Source: Stenotrophomonas cyclobalanopsidis
GTDB taxonomy: Bacteria > Pseudomonadota > Gammaproteobacteria > Xanthomonadales > Xanthomonadaceae
NCBI RefSeq assembly: GCF_008710035.1
Contig: NZ_VYKI01000013.1
Coordinates: 45,067-109,066 of the forward strand
Reading direction: 5' to 3'
DNA: 64,000 bases
Positions within the stretch are counted from its first letter, which is position 1; every line of letters starts with the position of its first letter. The position numbers and the translations under genes were made by a program. Shown here piece by piece: positions 46,678 to 56,200 of this stretch. Under the pieces are notes generated by a model that was not told where the DNA came from, made no database searches, and was given only the letters and a program-made list of their open reading frames with translations.

Positions 46678-46706
46678 TTGTCGCCACCCCCTGCCCTCGC
46701 TACCCT
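46678..46706 (+). promoter_or_regulatory. putative promoter of dnaE
   Basis: -35 TTGTCG at 46678-46683, a 17-bp spacer, and -10 TACCCT at 46701-46706; 84 bp before the dnaE ATG. Confidence 0.45.
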
Positions 46707-46789
46707 GACCGGGCACTCCAGCGCTTCCCGACCCCGGCGACGATTCCCCCGTCAGCACCCGGGGCCCGCGCGCTCCAACCTGGTCCGGC

Positions 46790-49700
46790 ATGTCCAACTC
46801 CCGCTTCGTACATCTCCACGTCCACACCGAGTTCTCGCTGGCGGACTCGACCATCCGCGTGCCGGCCAAACCGGACCAGGCGGACCCGAAAAAGGCCAAG
46901 CAGGCCAACCTGCTGTCGCGCTCGGTCGAACTCGGCATGCCCGCGCTGGCGGTGACCGACCTGAACAACCTGTTCGCCCTGGTCAAGTTCTACAAGGCCG
47001 CCGAAGGCGTGGGCATCAAGCCCATCGCCGGCGCCGACGTGATGATCACCGAGGAAGGCCAGGACCCGTGGCGGATGACCCTGCTGTGCCGCGACCGCGA
47101 GGGCTACCTCAGCCTGTCGCGGCTGCTGACCCGTGCCTGGATGGAAGGCCACCGCCCGGAAGGCGGCGTGGCCATCCACCCGGAATGGCTGAAGGCCGGC
47201 AACGCCAACCTGTTCGCCCTGGCCGGCCGTGACAGCCTGGCCGGGCGCCTGGCGCTGGAGGGCAAGCACGACCTGGCCGAGCAACAGCTGGCGGACTGGC
47301 AGCGCGCTTTCGGCGATGGCCTGCACCTGGAGCTGACCCGCACCGGCCGCGATGGCGAGGAAACCTTCAACCGCTTCGCGCTGATGGCCGCCGGCCAGCG
47401 CGGCCTGCCGGTGGTGGCCAGCAACGATGTCCGCTTCCTGGCGCCGACCGATTTCAGCGCGCACGAAGCGCGCGTGTGCATTTCCACCGGCCGCGTGCTG
47501 GACGATCCCAAGCGCCCGCGCGAGTACAGCGACCAGCAGTACCTGAAGTCGGCCGAGGAGATGTGCGCGCTGTTCGCCGACATCCCCGATGCGATCGACA
47601 ACACGCTGGCACTGGCCGAGCGCTGCAACATCGAGATGCGGCTGGGCACCTACTTCCTGCCCAACTACCCGGTGCCCGACGACGAGACCCTGGACACCTG
47701 GATCCAGAAGATGTCGCGCGACGGCCTGGAAGAGCGCCTTGAGAAGAATCCGCTGGCGCCGGGCAAGACCCGCGAAGAGTATTTCGAACGCCTGGAGTTC
47801 GAGCTCAACACCATCATCAAGATGGGCTTCCCGGGCTACTTCCTGATCGTTGCCGACTTCATCCAGTGGGGCAAGAACCAGGGCATCCCGATCGGCCCCG
47901 GCCGTGGTTCGGGTGCCGGCTCGCTGGTAGCGTGGGCGCTGAAGATCACCGATCTGGACCCGCTGCCGTACAACCTGCTGTTCGAGCGATTCCTGAACCC
48001 GGAACGCGTGTCGATGCCCGACTTCGACATCGACTTCTGCATGGACCGCCGCGATGAAGTGATCGACTACGTCGCGCGCAAGTACGGGCGCGAACGCGTC
48101 AGCCAGATCATCACCTACGGCACCATGGCGGCCAAGGCGGTGGTGCGTGACTCCGGCCGCGTGCTGGGCTTCCCGTACGGCCTGGTGGACGGTGTTTCCA
48201 AGCTGATCCCGAACATCCTCGGCATCCACCTGAAGGATGCGCTGGGCAAGGGCAAGGAAGGCCCGAGCTCGGAAATGGCCTCGGCCGAACTGATCCAGCG
48301 CTACGAGAGCGAGGACGATGTCCGCGACCTGATCGACCTGGCGCTGCAGCTGGAAGACCTGACCCGCAACGCCGGCAAGCACGCCGGTGGCGTGGTGATC
48401 GGGCCCGAGCCGCTGAGCGAGTTCTGCCCGCTGTACGCCGAACACGATGAAAACGGCCTGGGCAAGAACCCGGTCACCCAGTTCGACAAGAACGACGTCG
48501 AAGAAGTCGGCCTGGTGAAGTTCGACTTCCTCGGCCTGCGCACGCTGACGATCATCGACTGGGCGGTGAAGGCGATCAACAAGCGCCATGAGCGCGCCGG
48601 CATCCCGCCGGTGGATATCGCCGCGATCCCGCTGGACGATGCGCCCACCTACAAGGACATCTTCGCCAACGGCAACACGGGTGCGGTGTTCCAGTTCGAA
48701 TCCTCGGGCATGCGCCGCCTGCTGAAGGACGCGCGCCCCGACCGCTTCGAAGACCTCATCGCGCTGGTGTCGCTGTACCGACCCGGCCCGATGGACCTGA
48801 TTCCTTCCTTCAACGCGCGTAAGCACGGCCAGGAAGAAATCATCTATCCCGATCCGCGCACCGAAGCGATCCTGAAAGACACCTACGGCATCATGGTGTA
48901 CCAGGAGCAGGTGATGCAGATGGCGCAGATCGTCGGCGGCTACTCGCTGGGCGGCGCCGACCTGCTGCGCCGTGCGATGGGCAAGAAGGTGCCGGCCGAA
49001 ATGGCCAAGCACCGCGAGATCTTCCGCGAGGGTGCGGCCAAGGACGGCGTCGACGAAGCCAAGGCCGATGCGATCTTCGACCTGATGGAGAAGTTCGCCG
49101 GCTACGGCTTCAACAAGTCGCACGCCGCCGCCTACGCGCTGGTCAGCTACCAGACCGCCTGGCTCAAGCGCCATTACCCGGCCGAGTTCATGGCGGCCAC
49201 GCTGTCCTCGGACCTGGACAACACCGAAAAGGTGGTCGGCTTCCTGGACGAAGTGCGCAACCTCGGCCTGACCGTGCTGCCGCCGAAGGTGAACCACTCT
49301 GCGTTCATGTTCGAAGCGGTCACGCCGGACACCATCCAGTACGGCCTGGGCGCGATCAAGGGCGTCGGCCAGGGTGCCTGCGAAGCGGTGGTGGACGAGC
49401 GCCTGAAGGGCGGCGACTACAAGGACCTGCTCGATTTCTGCACCCGCGTCGGTTCGGCCAAGCTCAACCGCCGCACGCTGGAAGCGATGATCAACTGCGG
49501 CGCGCTGGACGAGCTGGGCCACAACCGCGCGTCGCTGATGCTGCAGCTGCCGGAAGTGATCAAGGCCACCGAGCAGATGGCGCGCGAGCGTGCCTCGGGC
49601 CAGAACTCGCTGTTCGGCGGCCCCGACCCGAGCACCGTGACCATCCAGCTGGACCTGGTCGAAGCCGATGAATGGCCGCTGCTGCAGCGCCTGAACGGCG

Positions 49701-50389
49701 AGCGCGACACGCTGGGCTTCTACCTCAGCGGCCACCCGTTCGACCCGTGGCGCGACGATGTGCGCGACCTGGTCGGCAACGACCTGGGCTCGGTGGAGAA
49801 GATCTGGAGTTCCAGCAACAGCGGTGGCGGTGGTGGCAACGGCGGCGAGAAGCGCTGGCGCCCGGAAGTACCGACCGTGCTGGCCGGCCAGGTGGTCGGC
49901 GTGCGCCGCAAGGGCGAAAGCCAGATCTTCATCCAGCTCGAGGATGGCCGCGGCCGCGTCGAGTGCAGCGCGTTCTCCGATGCCATGGCCGAGTTTGGCC
50001 ACCTGATGACCAAGGACCGCATCCTGGTGGTCAAGGGCGGCCTGCGCGAGGACGAGTTCAACGGTGGCTACGCGCTGCGCATCCGCCAGTGCTGGGACTT
50101 CGATGAAGTCTGCGCCAACTACGCCACGCGCCTGTCGCTGCGCCTGGACCTGCGCCAGCAGCGCCCGGTCTGGGAGCGCGTCAATGCCCTGCTCGACCGC
50201 CATCGCCCCGGGCGCACGCCATTGCGCCTGGACCTGCTGCTGAAGGGCCCGCAGGGCGGCGTGGCCGGCATGCTCGACGTATCCGGGCAAAACGCGGTGC
50301 GCATCGACTCCAAGCTGATGGAGGCGCTGCGTGCCGATCCGGCCGTGCGCACGCTGAAAGTGCGCTACAGCCCGCCGTGGGCCAACTAG
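46790..50389 (+). CDS. dnaE: DNA polymerase III subunit alpha
   Basis: Replicative polymerase of 1199 residues. Order of domains: PHP (HLHVHTEFSLADS at residue 8 onward), polymerase core with the catalytic PDFDIDFCMDRR (Asp pair) and GRGSGAGSLVAWALKI, helix-hairpin-helix region, OB fold (about 1010-1100), and a C-terminal tau-binding part. A Gly/Ser linker (SSNSGGGGGNGG) lies near residue 1005. The PHP segment has an insertion relative to E. coli (PAKPDQADPKKAKQANL). Ends with TAG, so amber is a normal stop in this genome. Confidence 0.97.
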   Translation: MSNSRFVHLHVHTEFSLADSTIRVPAKPDQADPKKAKQANLLSRSVELGMPALAVTDLNNLFALVKFYKAAEGVGIKPIAGADVMITEEGQDPWRMTLLCRDREGYLSLSRLLTRAWMEGHRPEGGVAIHPEWLKAGNANLFALAGRDSLAGRLALEGKHDLAEQQLADWQRAFGDGLHLELTRTGRDGEETFNRFALMAAGQRGLPVVASNDVRFLAPTDFSAHEARVCISTGRVLDDPKRPREYSDQQYLKSAEEMCALFADIPDAIDNTLALAERCNIEMRLGTYFLPNYPVPDDETLDTWIQKMSRDGLEERLEKNPLAPGKTREEYFERLEFELNTIIKMGFPGYFLIVADFIQWGKNQGIPIGPGRGSGAGSLVAWALKITDLDPLPYNLLFERFLNPERVSMPDFDIDFCMDRRDEVIDYVARKYGRERVSQIITYGTMAAKAVVRDSGRVLGFPYGLVDGVSKLIPNILGIHLKDALGKGKEGPSSEMASAELIQRYESEDDVRDLIDLALQLEDLTRNAGKHAGGVVIGPEPLSEFCPLYAEHDENGLGKNPVTQFDKNDVEEVGLVKFDFLGLRTLTIIDWAVKAINKRHERAGIPPVDIAAIPLDDAPTYKDIFANGNTGAVFQFESSGMRRLLKDARPDRFEDLIALVSLYRPGPMDLIPSFNARKHGQEEIIYPDPRTEAILKDTYGIMVYQEQVMQMAQIVGGYSLGGADLLRRAMGKKVPAEMAKHREIFREGAAKDGVDEAKADAIFDLMEKFAGYGFNKSHAAAYALVSYQTAWLKRHYPAEFMAATLSSDLDNTEKVVGFLDEVRNLGLTVLPPKVNHSAFMFEAVTPDTIQYGLGAIKGVGQGACEAVVDERLKGGDYKDLLDFCTRVGSAKLNRRTLEAMINCGALDELGHNRASLMLQLPEVIKATEQMARERASGQNSLFGGPDPSTVTIQLDLVEADEWPLLQRLNGERDTLGFYLSGHPFDPWRDDVRDLVGNDLGSVEKIWSSSNSGGGGGNGGEKRWRPEVPTVLAGQVVGVRRKGESQIFIQLEDGRGRVECSAFSDAMAEFGHLMTKDRILVVKGGLREDEFNGGYALRIRQCWDFDEVCANYATRLSLRLDLRQQRPVWERVNALLDRHRPGRTPLRLDLLLKGPQGGVAGMLDVSGQNAVRIDSKLMEALRADPAVRTLKVRYSPPWAN

Positions 50390-50443
50390 GCTGGCCCACG
50401 CGTTGCGTTTTTCCGCTGTTGCCATCAAGGACGATAGACCGTC

Positions 50444-51307
50444 ATGAAACTGCTGTTCCCCTGCTTCGCTGCCCTGGTGCTGGCCGCCTGCTCGTCCAAG
50501 GTCGATTTCGAGATCGACAACCCGACCGCCACGCCGCTGGCCGTCAGCATCGATGGCAAGGACCTGCCGGTGGCGCCCAACGCCTCACGCCCGGTCAGCC
50601 TGGCGCCGGGCGAGCACACCCTGCATACCCAGCGCCTGGGCGATGTGCGCTTCATCGTCTACGTCGACAGCCGCGGCGGCCTGATCAACCCGACCCTCAG
50701 CGAGTACGTCACCGCGCGCGAGATCTACGTGACCGGCGAAGACAAGCTGAAGAACTTCGGCGCCAGCGGCCTGGGCATCGAGATCGGCGGCGTGGCGTTC
50801 AAGGGCCCGTTCGACAAGTTCCACGGCCTGTTCATCGACAAGACCTGGAACTTCGGCGTGCGCGAACCGTTCCCGCAGGAACAGATCGTGGCCCACGTCG
50901 ATTCCTCGGGCGGCAAGATCAGCACCAAGATCTTCACCGCACCCGACTTCATCACCTATGTCGAGGAAGGCATGGGCGAACCGGGCGCGTTCAAGCGCGA
51001 GCAGCCGGCCGGTTACGTGGCCCCGGTCTACTCCCTGGAACCGGCCCCGGCCAGCCTGCCCGCTCTGGATCCGGCCTTCGAAGCCCACGCCGGCCCGCTG
51101 CGCGATCTCTACGCGCGTTGGCTGAAGGCCAGCACCGCAGCCGAGCAGAAGGCCCTGCGCAAGGAAGACTTCCAGGCCAGCATGGCGTTCACCCAGGCCA
51201 CCGCGACGCTGGGCTCGAAGCTGCCGGTGGCCGCCAACCAGGCCTACAACGACTTCGTCACCGTGCGCAGCACCGAAATGGCCCGCAGCGCCGTGGTCCT
51301 GCCCTGA
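50444..51307 (+). CDS. lipoprotein of unknown function
   Basis: Predicted lipoprotein of 287 residues with a signal peptide and lipobox LAAC (Cys16). The next 60 residues look like a small beta domain (VDFEIDNPTATPLAVSIDG with PGEHTLHTQRLG), then an uncharacterised region rich in Lys, Phe and Glu. I do not recognise the family. It stands alone between dnaE and accA, genes that are adjacent in many gammaproteobacteria. AGGA lies 11-14 nt before the ATG. A short hairpin (CGCCTT/AAGGCG at 51333-51351) follows. Confidence 0.75.
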   Translation: MKLLFPCFAALVLAACSSKVDFEIDNPTATPLAVSIDGKDLPVAPNASRPVSLAPGEHTLHTQRLGDVRFIVYVDSRGGLINPTLSEYVTAREIYVTGEDKLKNFGASGLGIEIGGVAFKGPFDKFHGLFIDKTWNFGVREPFPQEQIVAHVDSSGGKISTKIFTAPDFITYVEEGMGEPGAFKREQPAGYVAPVYSLEPAPASLPALDPAFEAHAGPLRDLYARWLKASTAAEQKALRKEDFQASMAFTQATATLGSKLPVAANQAYNDFVTVRSTEMARSAVVLP

Positions 51308-51420
51308 GCTGACTGGCGCCCCCTGCCCGGCTGGGGTACCGTCGCCTTCCAGACGAAGGCGTACGGGCCATTGCTGCGCATTCGGCTAGAATTCCCCTCT
51401 TCTTTACACGACGGCTTCCG

Positions 51421-52380
51421 ATGAATCCGAACTACCTCGACTTCGAGCAACCCATCGCCGACCTGGAAGCCAAGATCCAGGAACTGCGCAACGCCAGTGC
51501 CGGACCGGCGGTCAATGTCGAGGCCGAGGTTCACGCCCTGCAGGACAAGCTGCGCCTGCGCACCGCGCAGATCTTCCGCAACCTGACCTCGTGGCAAGTG
51601 CTGCAGCTGGCCCGCCACCCGTCGCGCCCGTATACCGCCGATTACCTGCGCATCATCTTCGATGAGTTCCAGGAACTGGCCGGTGACCGCGCCTTCGCCG
51701 ACGACAAGGCCATCATGGGCGGCCTGGCCCGCATCAATGGCCGCTCGGTGATGGTGATCGGCCACCAGAAGGGCCGCGACACCAAGGAAAAGATCAAGCG
51801 CAACTTCGGCATGCCCAAGCCGGAGGGCTACCGCAAGGCCCTGCGCCTGATGAAGATGGCCGAACGCTTCGGCCTGCCGGTGCTGACCCTGATCGACACC
51901 GCCGGCGCCTGGCCGGGCATCGACGCCGAATCGCGCGGCCAGTCCGAAGCCATCGCCCGCAACCTGATGGAAATGGCCGAGCTGAAGGTGCCGATCATCT
52001 GCACCGTCATCGGTGAAGGCGGTTCCGGCGGCGCGCTGGCACTGGGCGTGGGCGACCGCACCGTGATGCTGGAATACGCGGTGTATTCAACCATCACCCC
52101 GGAAGGCTGCGCCTCGATCCTGTGGAAGGACGCCGGCAAGGCCAAGGACGCCGCCGAACAGCTGGGCCTGACCGCCCCGCGCCTGAAGAGCCTGGGCCTG
52201 GTGGACAAGGTGGTGCGCGAGCCGACCGGCGGCGCCCACCGCAACCCGACCCAGATGGGCAAGCGCCTGAAGGCCGTGCTGCTGAACGAGCTGGAAGCGC
52301 TGGACAAGCTTTCCACCGAACAGCTGCTGGAACAGCGCTATACGCGCCTGCGCAGCTACGGCACCTACGAAGCCGCCTGA
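51421..52380 (+). CDS. accA: acetyl-CoA carboxylase carboxyltransferase subunit alpha
   Basis: Forms the carboxyltransferase with AccD that makes malonyl-CoA; 319 residues, standard length. Motifs: [18 protein letters not shown] at the N-terminus, [34 protein letters not shown], and [22 protein letters not shown] -10-like element at 51387-51392 lies 28 bp before the start. tilS, which follows accA in E. coli, is not here; a SMAG cluster and hemJ follow instead. Confidence 0.97.
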   Translation: MNPNYLDFEQPIADLEAKIQELRNASAGPAVNVEAEVHALQDKLRLRTAQIFRNLTSWQVLQLARHPSRPYTADYLRIIFDEFQELAGDRAFADDKAIMGGLARINGRSVMVIGHQKGRDTKEKIKRNFGMPKPEGYRKALRLMKMAERFGLPVLTLIDTAGAWPGIDAESRGQSEAIARNLMEMAELKVPIICTVIGEGGSGGALALGVGDRTVMLEYAVYSTITPEGCASILWKDAGKAKDAAEQLGLTAPRLKSLGLVDKVVREPTGGAHRNPTQMGKRLKAVLLNELEALDKLSTEQLLEQRYTRLRSYGTYEAA

Positions 52381-52399
52381 TCGGCCGCCCTGCCTTTCT

Positions 52400-52491
52400 G
52401 TAGAGTCGAGCGATGCTCGACTGCTGCTGATCGAAGCAGTCGAGCATGGCTCGACTCTACAGGGGCCCCTTCCCGCATGGCGTGGATCTAC
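52400..52491. repeat. head-to-head SMAG dimer and a half unit after accA
   Basis: GTAGAGTCGAGC at 52400 to GCTCGACTCTAC at 52460 forms a nearly continuous 61-bp inverted structure with internal GCAGT. A GCGTGGAT-CTAC half unit follows at 52475-52491. It separates the convergent accA and hemJ. Confidence 0.85.
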
Positions 52492-52500
52492 CGGGGCATG

Positions 52501-52956
52501 TCAGAACGGCTTGGCCAGCACCAGCCAGACAATCGGGATGAAGGCCAGCAGCGGAATCTCGTTGATCCAGCGCAGCGCGCGCGAGGACGGCAGCGCGCGG
52601 CCCTTGGCCACACCCTTCAGCAGGCGCCCGGTCCAGATGAAGTAGACCAGCAGAAGCACCACCAGGCCCAGCTTGGCGTGCAGCCAGCCGGCGCCACCGG
52701 GCGCGACCATGGTCGGGAAATCAGGGATGACCTTGTACCCCAGCCACAGCACCAGGCCCAGGATCAGCGCGAAACCGAACATCATGTGGCCGAACCTGTA
52801 CAGGCGCAGGCCCATCAGCTGCAGCCGCTCGGTTACCGGCAACTGGCCGGCGGTCTCGCTCAGGTTCACCAGGATCCGCGGCAGGTAGAACACCGCCGCC
52901 ATCCAGGCCACCACGAAAAGCAGATGGAAAGTCTTGACCCAGTAATAGCTCTGCAT
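52501..52956 (-). CDS. hemJ: protoporphyrinogen oxidase HemJ (CopD/UPF0093 family)
   Basis: Inner-membrane haem biosynthesis protein of 151 residues with four predicted helices. HemJ oxidises protoporphyrinogen IX in bacteria without HemG or HemY. Family features: KTFHLLFVVAWMAAVFYLPR, RLYRFGHMMFGFAL with a conserved His, WLHAKLGLV with His and Lys, and a late INEIPLLAF segment. The start at 52956 (MQSYYWVKTF) begins the first helix; the open frame upstream adds 30 residues without homology. Confidence 0.9.
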   Translation of the reverse strand: MQSYYWVKTFHLLFVVAWMAAVFYLPRILVNLSETAGQLPVTERLQLMGLRLYRFGHMMFGFALILGLVLWLGYKVIPDFPTMVAPGGAGWLHAKLGLVVLLLVYFIWTGRLLKGVAKGRALPSSRALRWINEIPLLAFIPIVWLVLAKPF

Positions 52957-53000
52957 GCGCTCGCTCCGGCGGCTGGCGGGGATGGGCGCCCATTGTCGCA

Positions 53001-53021
53001 GTAGAGCCACCCCGTGGGTGG
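53001..53021 (+). repeat. SMAG-type unit, CCACCC subfamily
   Basis: GTAGAG followed by CCACCC / GGGTGG around CGT, in the 143-bp gap between divergent hemJ and the methyltransferase gene. Confidence 0.7.
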
Positions 53022-53099
53022 ATGCCGCGGCCAATTGCCGCGCCATGGCCGCGACGCCTTACGATAGGCGCCGTTTTCACCCTCTACGTGCCCTGCCCC

Positions 53100-53690
53100 A
53101 TGGACAAGACCTACGACGCCGCCTATTTCCAACGCTGGTACCGCCGTGCCGATATCGGCGGCAGCGCCCGCCTGGCGCGCAAGGTCGCCCTGGCCGTGGC
53201 CACCGCCGAGTACTACCTGGAGCGGCCGGTGCGCAGCGTGCTCGACATCGGCTGCGGCGAAGGCGCCTGGCGCGCGCCGCTGCTGAAGCTGCGTCCGAAG
53301 GTCCAATACCTCGGCTTCGACAGCAGCGAGTACGCTGTGCGCCGTTACGGCCGCACCCGCAACCTGCACATGGCCAGCTTCGGCGATTTCGCCTGGCTGC
53401 GGCCCTGTGCCCCGGTCGACCTGCTGGTGTGCTCGGACGTGATGCACTACGTGCCCGACCGCGAACTGCGCGCTGGCCTGTCCGGCGTGGGCGAGCTGAC
53501 CGCCGGGGTGGCCTTCCTGGAGACCTTCGCGGCCGAGGATGCGTTCGACGGCGACCACGAGGGCTTCCAGGCCCGGCCGGCGCGCTGGTACCGCCGCGAG
53601 CTGGCCCGCCAGGGCCTGCAGGCCGTTGGTTCACACCTGTGGCTGGGCCCGGGTCTGGCCAGCGAGGCCGCCGCCCTGGAAAAGATGTGA
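53100..53690 (+). CDS. class I SAM-dependent methyltransferase
   Basis: Predicted small-molecule or unassigned methyltransferase of 196 residues. SAM-binding motif I is VLDIGCGEGAWRAPL (about 46-60), then YLGFDSSEYA (acidic end of strand 2) and DLLVCSDVMHYV. No substrate-specific domain is visible. The start at 53100 begins MDKTYDAAYFQRWY, the usual start of such proteins; the frame is open upstream without homology. Divergent from hemJ. Confidence 0.82.
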   Translation: MDKTYDAAYFQRWYRRADIGGSARLARKVALAVATAEYYLERPVRSVLDIGCGEGAWRAPLLKLRPKVQYLGFDSSEYAVRRYGRTRNLHMASFGDFAWLRPCAPVDLLVCSDVMHYVPDRELRAGLSGVGELTAGVAFLETFAAEDAFDGDHEGFQARPARWYRRELARQGLQAVGSHLWLGPGLASEAAALEKM

Positions 53691-53783
53691 ATCCGGATTC
53701 ATTATTTTTGCCCCACTTAACCTGTGGGACGCCCGGATGGGATATGCTGCGCGGCAACATATGACCATACATATTCGGTCGTC

Positions 53784-55091
53784 ATGCTCTATCAACTACA
53801 CGAACTGACCCGCAACCTGCTCGCCCCCTGGGTGCACCAGGCCCAGGCCAACGCCAGGTTCTTCGCCAACCAGGGCCACTGGTGGTCGCAGATGCCCGGC
53901 GCTGATCGCTTGGCGGCGGTCAATGAACTCTTCCATCGCATCGGCAAGGATTACGAGAAGCCCGAATGGGGCATCAACGAAATCGACGTCGAAGGCGAGC
54001 GCGTGCCGATCGTCGTGCACGAGGAAGTGAGCAAGCCGTTCTGCAAGCTGCTGCGCTTCAAGCGCCACAGCAACGAAGCCGACCAGCTGCACACGATGCT
54101 CAACCAGCCGTTCGTGCTGGTGGTGGCGCCCCTGTCGGGCCACCACGCCACGCTGCTGCGCGATACCGTGCGCACGCTGCTGCGCGACCACCGCGTGTAC
54201 GTCACCGACTGGGTGGATGCGCGCATGGTGCCGGCCAGCGAAGGTGAGTTCGGGCTGGACGACTACATCGCCTACATCCAGGAATTCATCCGCCACCTTG
54301 GCGTCGAACGCCTGCACGTGGTGAGCGTGTGCCAGCCGACGGTGCCGGTGCTGGCCGCGGTTTCGCTGATGGCCAGCCGTGGCGAGCCGACCCCGCGTTC
54401 TCTGGTGATGATGGGAGGCCCGATCGATGCGCGCTGCAGCCCGACCGCAGTGAACAACCTGGCCACGCAGAACCCGCTGTCGTGGTTCGAGAACAACGTC
54501 ATCCACACCGTGCCGGCCAGCTACCCCGGCGCCGGCCGCCGCGTGTATCCGGGCTTCCTGCAGCACGCCGGCTTCCTGTCGATGAACCCCAGCCGCCACT
54601 TCAGTTCGCACTGGGATTTCTACACCGACCTGGTCAAGGGCGACCTGGAAGACGCCGACGCGCACCGCACGTTCTACGACGAGTACAACGCGGTGCTGGA
54701 CATGCCGGCCAAGTACTACCTCGACACCATTTCGGTGGTGTTCCAGGACTTCCTGCTGCCGCGTGGCGAGTGGGTGGTCAATGGCGAGAAGGTCGACCCG
54801 TCGGCCATCCGCGATACCGCGCTGCTGAGCATCGAAGGCGAGCTGGATGACATCGCCGGCCTCGGCCAGACCGAAGCCGCGCAGGCGCTGTGCACCGGCA
54901 TCGCGGCCGACCGCCGCGAACATTTCATCGTCGAAGGCGCCGGCCACTACGGCATCTTCAGCGGCCGCCGCTGGCGCGAAGTGGTGTACCCGAAGGTGCG
55001 CGATTTCTTCGCCGCCCATGCCGAAGCACCGGCCGCCAAGGCCACGAAGAAGAAGAGCAACGTCACCCCGTTGCGGCGCAAGGCGGGGTAA
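53784..55091 (+). CDS. phaZ: intracellular polyhydroxyalkanoate (PHB) depolymerase
   Basis: Alpha/beta-hydrolase of 435 residues that mobilises stored polyhydroxybutyrate. The nucleophile is Cys183 in VVSVCQPTVPVLA, the same Cys and position as reported for Ralstonia PhaZ, and not the usual Ser of a GxSxG box. Conserved FVLVVAPLSGHHATLLRDTV and VYVTDWVDARMVP precede it; the later Asp (ELDDIAG) and His (GAGHYGIFSG) complete the triad. A Lys-rich tail ends the protein. The start at 53784 (MLYQLHELTR) is the family start. No PHA synthase gene is present in this window. Confidence 0.93.
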   Translation: MLYQLHELTRNLLAPWVHQAQANARFFANQGHWWSQMPGADRLAAVNELFHRIGKDYEKPEWGINEIDVEGERVPIVVHEEVSKPFCKLLRFKRHSNEADQLHTMLNQPFVLVVAPLSGHHATLLRDTVRTLLRDHRVYVTDWVDARMVPASEGEFGLDDYIAYIQEFIRHLGVERLHVVSVCQPTVPVLAAVSLMASRGEPTPRSLVMMGGPIDARCSPTAVNNLATQNPLSWFENNVIHTVPASYPGAGRRVYPGFLQHAGFLSMNPSRHFSSHWDFYTDLVKGDLEDADAHRTFYDEYNAVLDMPAKYYLDTISVVFQDFLLPRGEWVVNGEKVDPSAIRDTALLSIEGELDDIAGLGQTEAAQALCTGIAADRREHFIVEGAGHYGIFSGRRWREVVYPKVRDFFAAHAEAPAAKATKKKSNVTPLRRKAG

Positions 55092-55120
55092 GACCCCGCC
55101 GTGGGGTCGGCCTGCTCCGG

Positions 55121-55198
55121 GTAGAGGCCAACCTTGGTTGGCGCTCTTCCGTGGACCCCGATGCCGGCGGCATCGTGCCAACCAAGGTTGGCACCTAC
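55121..55198. repeat. head-to-head SMAG-type dimer, CCAACC subfamily
   Basis: GTAGAGGCCAACCTTGGTTGG at the left and GTGCCAACCAAGGTTGGCAC ending CTAC at the right, with 35 bp between. It lies between the convergent phaZ and DUF1700 genes. Confidence 0.82.
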
Positions 55199-55222
55199 CA
55201 CTGCAGGATTCCCCCCGGCCTG

Positions 55223-56200
55223 TTACAGCCGCACCAGCAGGTTCTTGGCCAGCAGACCATGCAGCTTGCCGATGCCGCGGGCCAGGTGCATCGTCAGCAG
55301 CAGCAGCAGCGCACCCACCACCGCCAGCACCGGCGTGAACGCCAGCGGCAGCACGTTGGTGCCATCGATGTAGATGCTCGGCGCGGTCGAGTCGAACAGC
55401 GCCGCCACCGGCGACCAGATGAAGGCCAGCGACACCGCCAGCAGGGTCACCGCGATGGTGAAGTAGACGATGCCCAGCGGCAGCATCAGCAGGAAGTACA
55501 GCAGCGTCAGCCAGGTGCGGCCATCAGTGAACATGTCGCCGATGCGCTGCAGCCAGGTGCGGCTGCGGTCGGTGTACTGCGGCCGGCGCGGCATGCGTTC
55601 GCCCAGCAGCGCTTCCACCAGCCGCCCTTCCAGCAGCGCCAGCCCGCGCACCGAGCCGAAGAACAGCACCGTCAGCGGGATGCCGATGATCAGGATCATC
55701 AGGCCCAGCGACAGCGACAGCCCGGTTACCACCCAGGTGAAGAAGAAGATGCCCGTGGCCAGCGACAGCAGCATGTAGAACAGAGCGCCATAGGTATGCG
55801 GATCGGTCACCACGCCAAAGAAGCGCGCCATCAGCGAGCGCGGCACCGGCACGGGGGTCGACGCGGCCGGTGCGCCGCCAATGGCCTCGGCGGCGGCGCG
55901 CAGCACCGGGCCGGTGTCGGCGCGCGGCGTGCGCAGCGCGCGGTTCACCGTCACCTCGGTCTCGCGATAGATTTCCGCCACTTCCTCCGGCGCCCCGTAG
56001 CTGCCGGCCACGTCGGCGATCACCTCGGCCTCGCTGCGGCCCGGCTGCGCGGCCAGTTCGGAGCGCAGGTACTCCTCGGCGTCGTACAGGGCGTCCTGCA
56101 CCATCGCCGGATCGGCACCCTGCAGGGCCGCGCGCAGCTGTGCCAGGTACTGCGCGATCGTGGTGGGCAGGCCACTGCCTGCCAGGTTCTGCTCGTTCAT
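55223..56200 (-). CDS. DUF1700/sensor-domain membrane protein
   Basis: Protein of 325 residues. The N-terminal 90 residues form a soluble helical DUF1700-like part (YLAQLRAALQGADPAMVQDA with YDAEEYLRSEL). The rest has about five or six membrane segments in two related pairs (GALFYMLLSLATGIFFFTWV and WLTLLYFLLMLPLGIVYFTI), as in the putative bacterial Sensor domain. Such proteins are usually encoded beside a PadR regulator, as here (4-bp ATGA overlap). Function unknown. The start at 56200 is fixed by that overlap. Confidence 0.8.
   Translation of the reverse strand: MNEQNLAGSGLPTTIAQYLAQLRAALQGADPAMVQDALYDAEEYLRSELAAQPGRSEAEVIADVAGSYGAPEEVAEIYRETEVTVNRALRTPRADTGPVLRAAAEAIGGAPAASTPVPVPRSLMARFFGVVTDPHTYGALFYMLLSLATGIFFFTWVVTGLSLSLGLMILIIGIPLTVLFFGSVRGLALLEGRLVEALLGERMPRRPQYTDRSRTWLQRIGDMFTDGRTWLTLLYFLLMLPLGIVYFTIAVTLLAVSLAFIWSPVAALFDSTAPSIYIDGTNVLPLAFTPVLAVVGALLLLLTMHLARGIGKLHGLLAKNLLVRL

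Noticed and set aside
46700..50428. 1242-codon minus-strand ORF opposite dnaE
   Set aside because: It is the antisense shadow of dnaE; composition is His/Gln/Val-biased and there is no domain. High GC leaves few stops on the opposite strand.
53759..53774. ATATG/CATAT dyad upstream of phaZ as an operator
   Set aside because: Only a 5-bp AT-rich dyad; too short to support a regulator site without comparative data.
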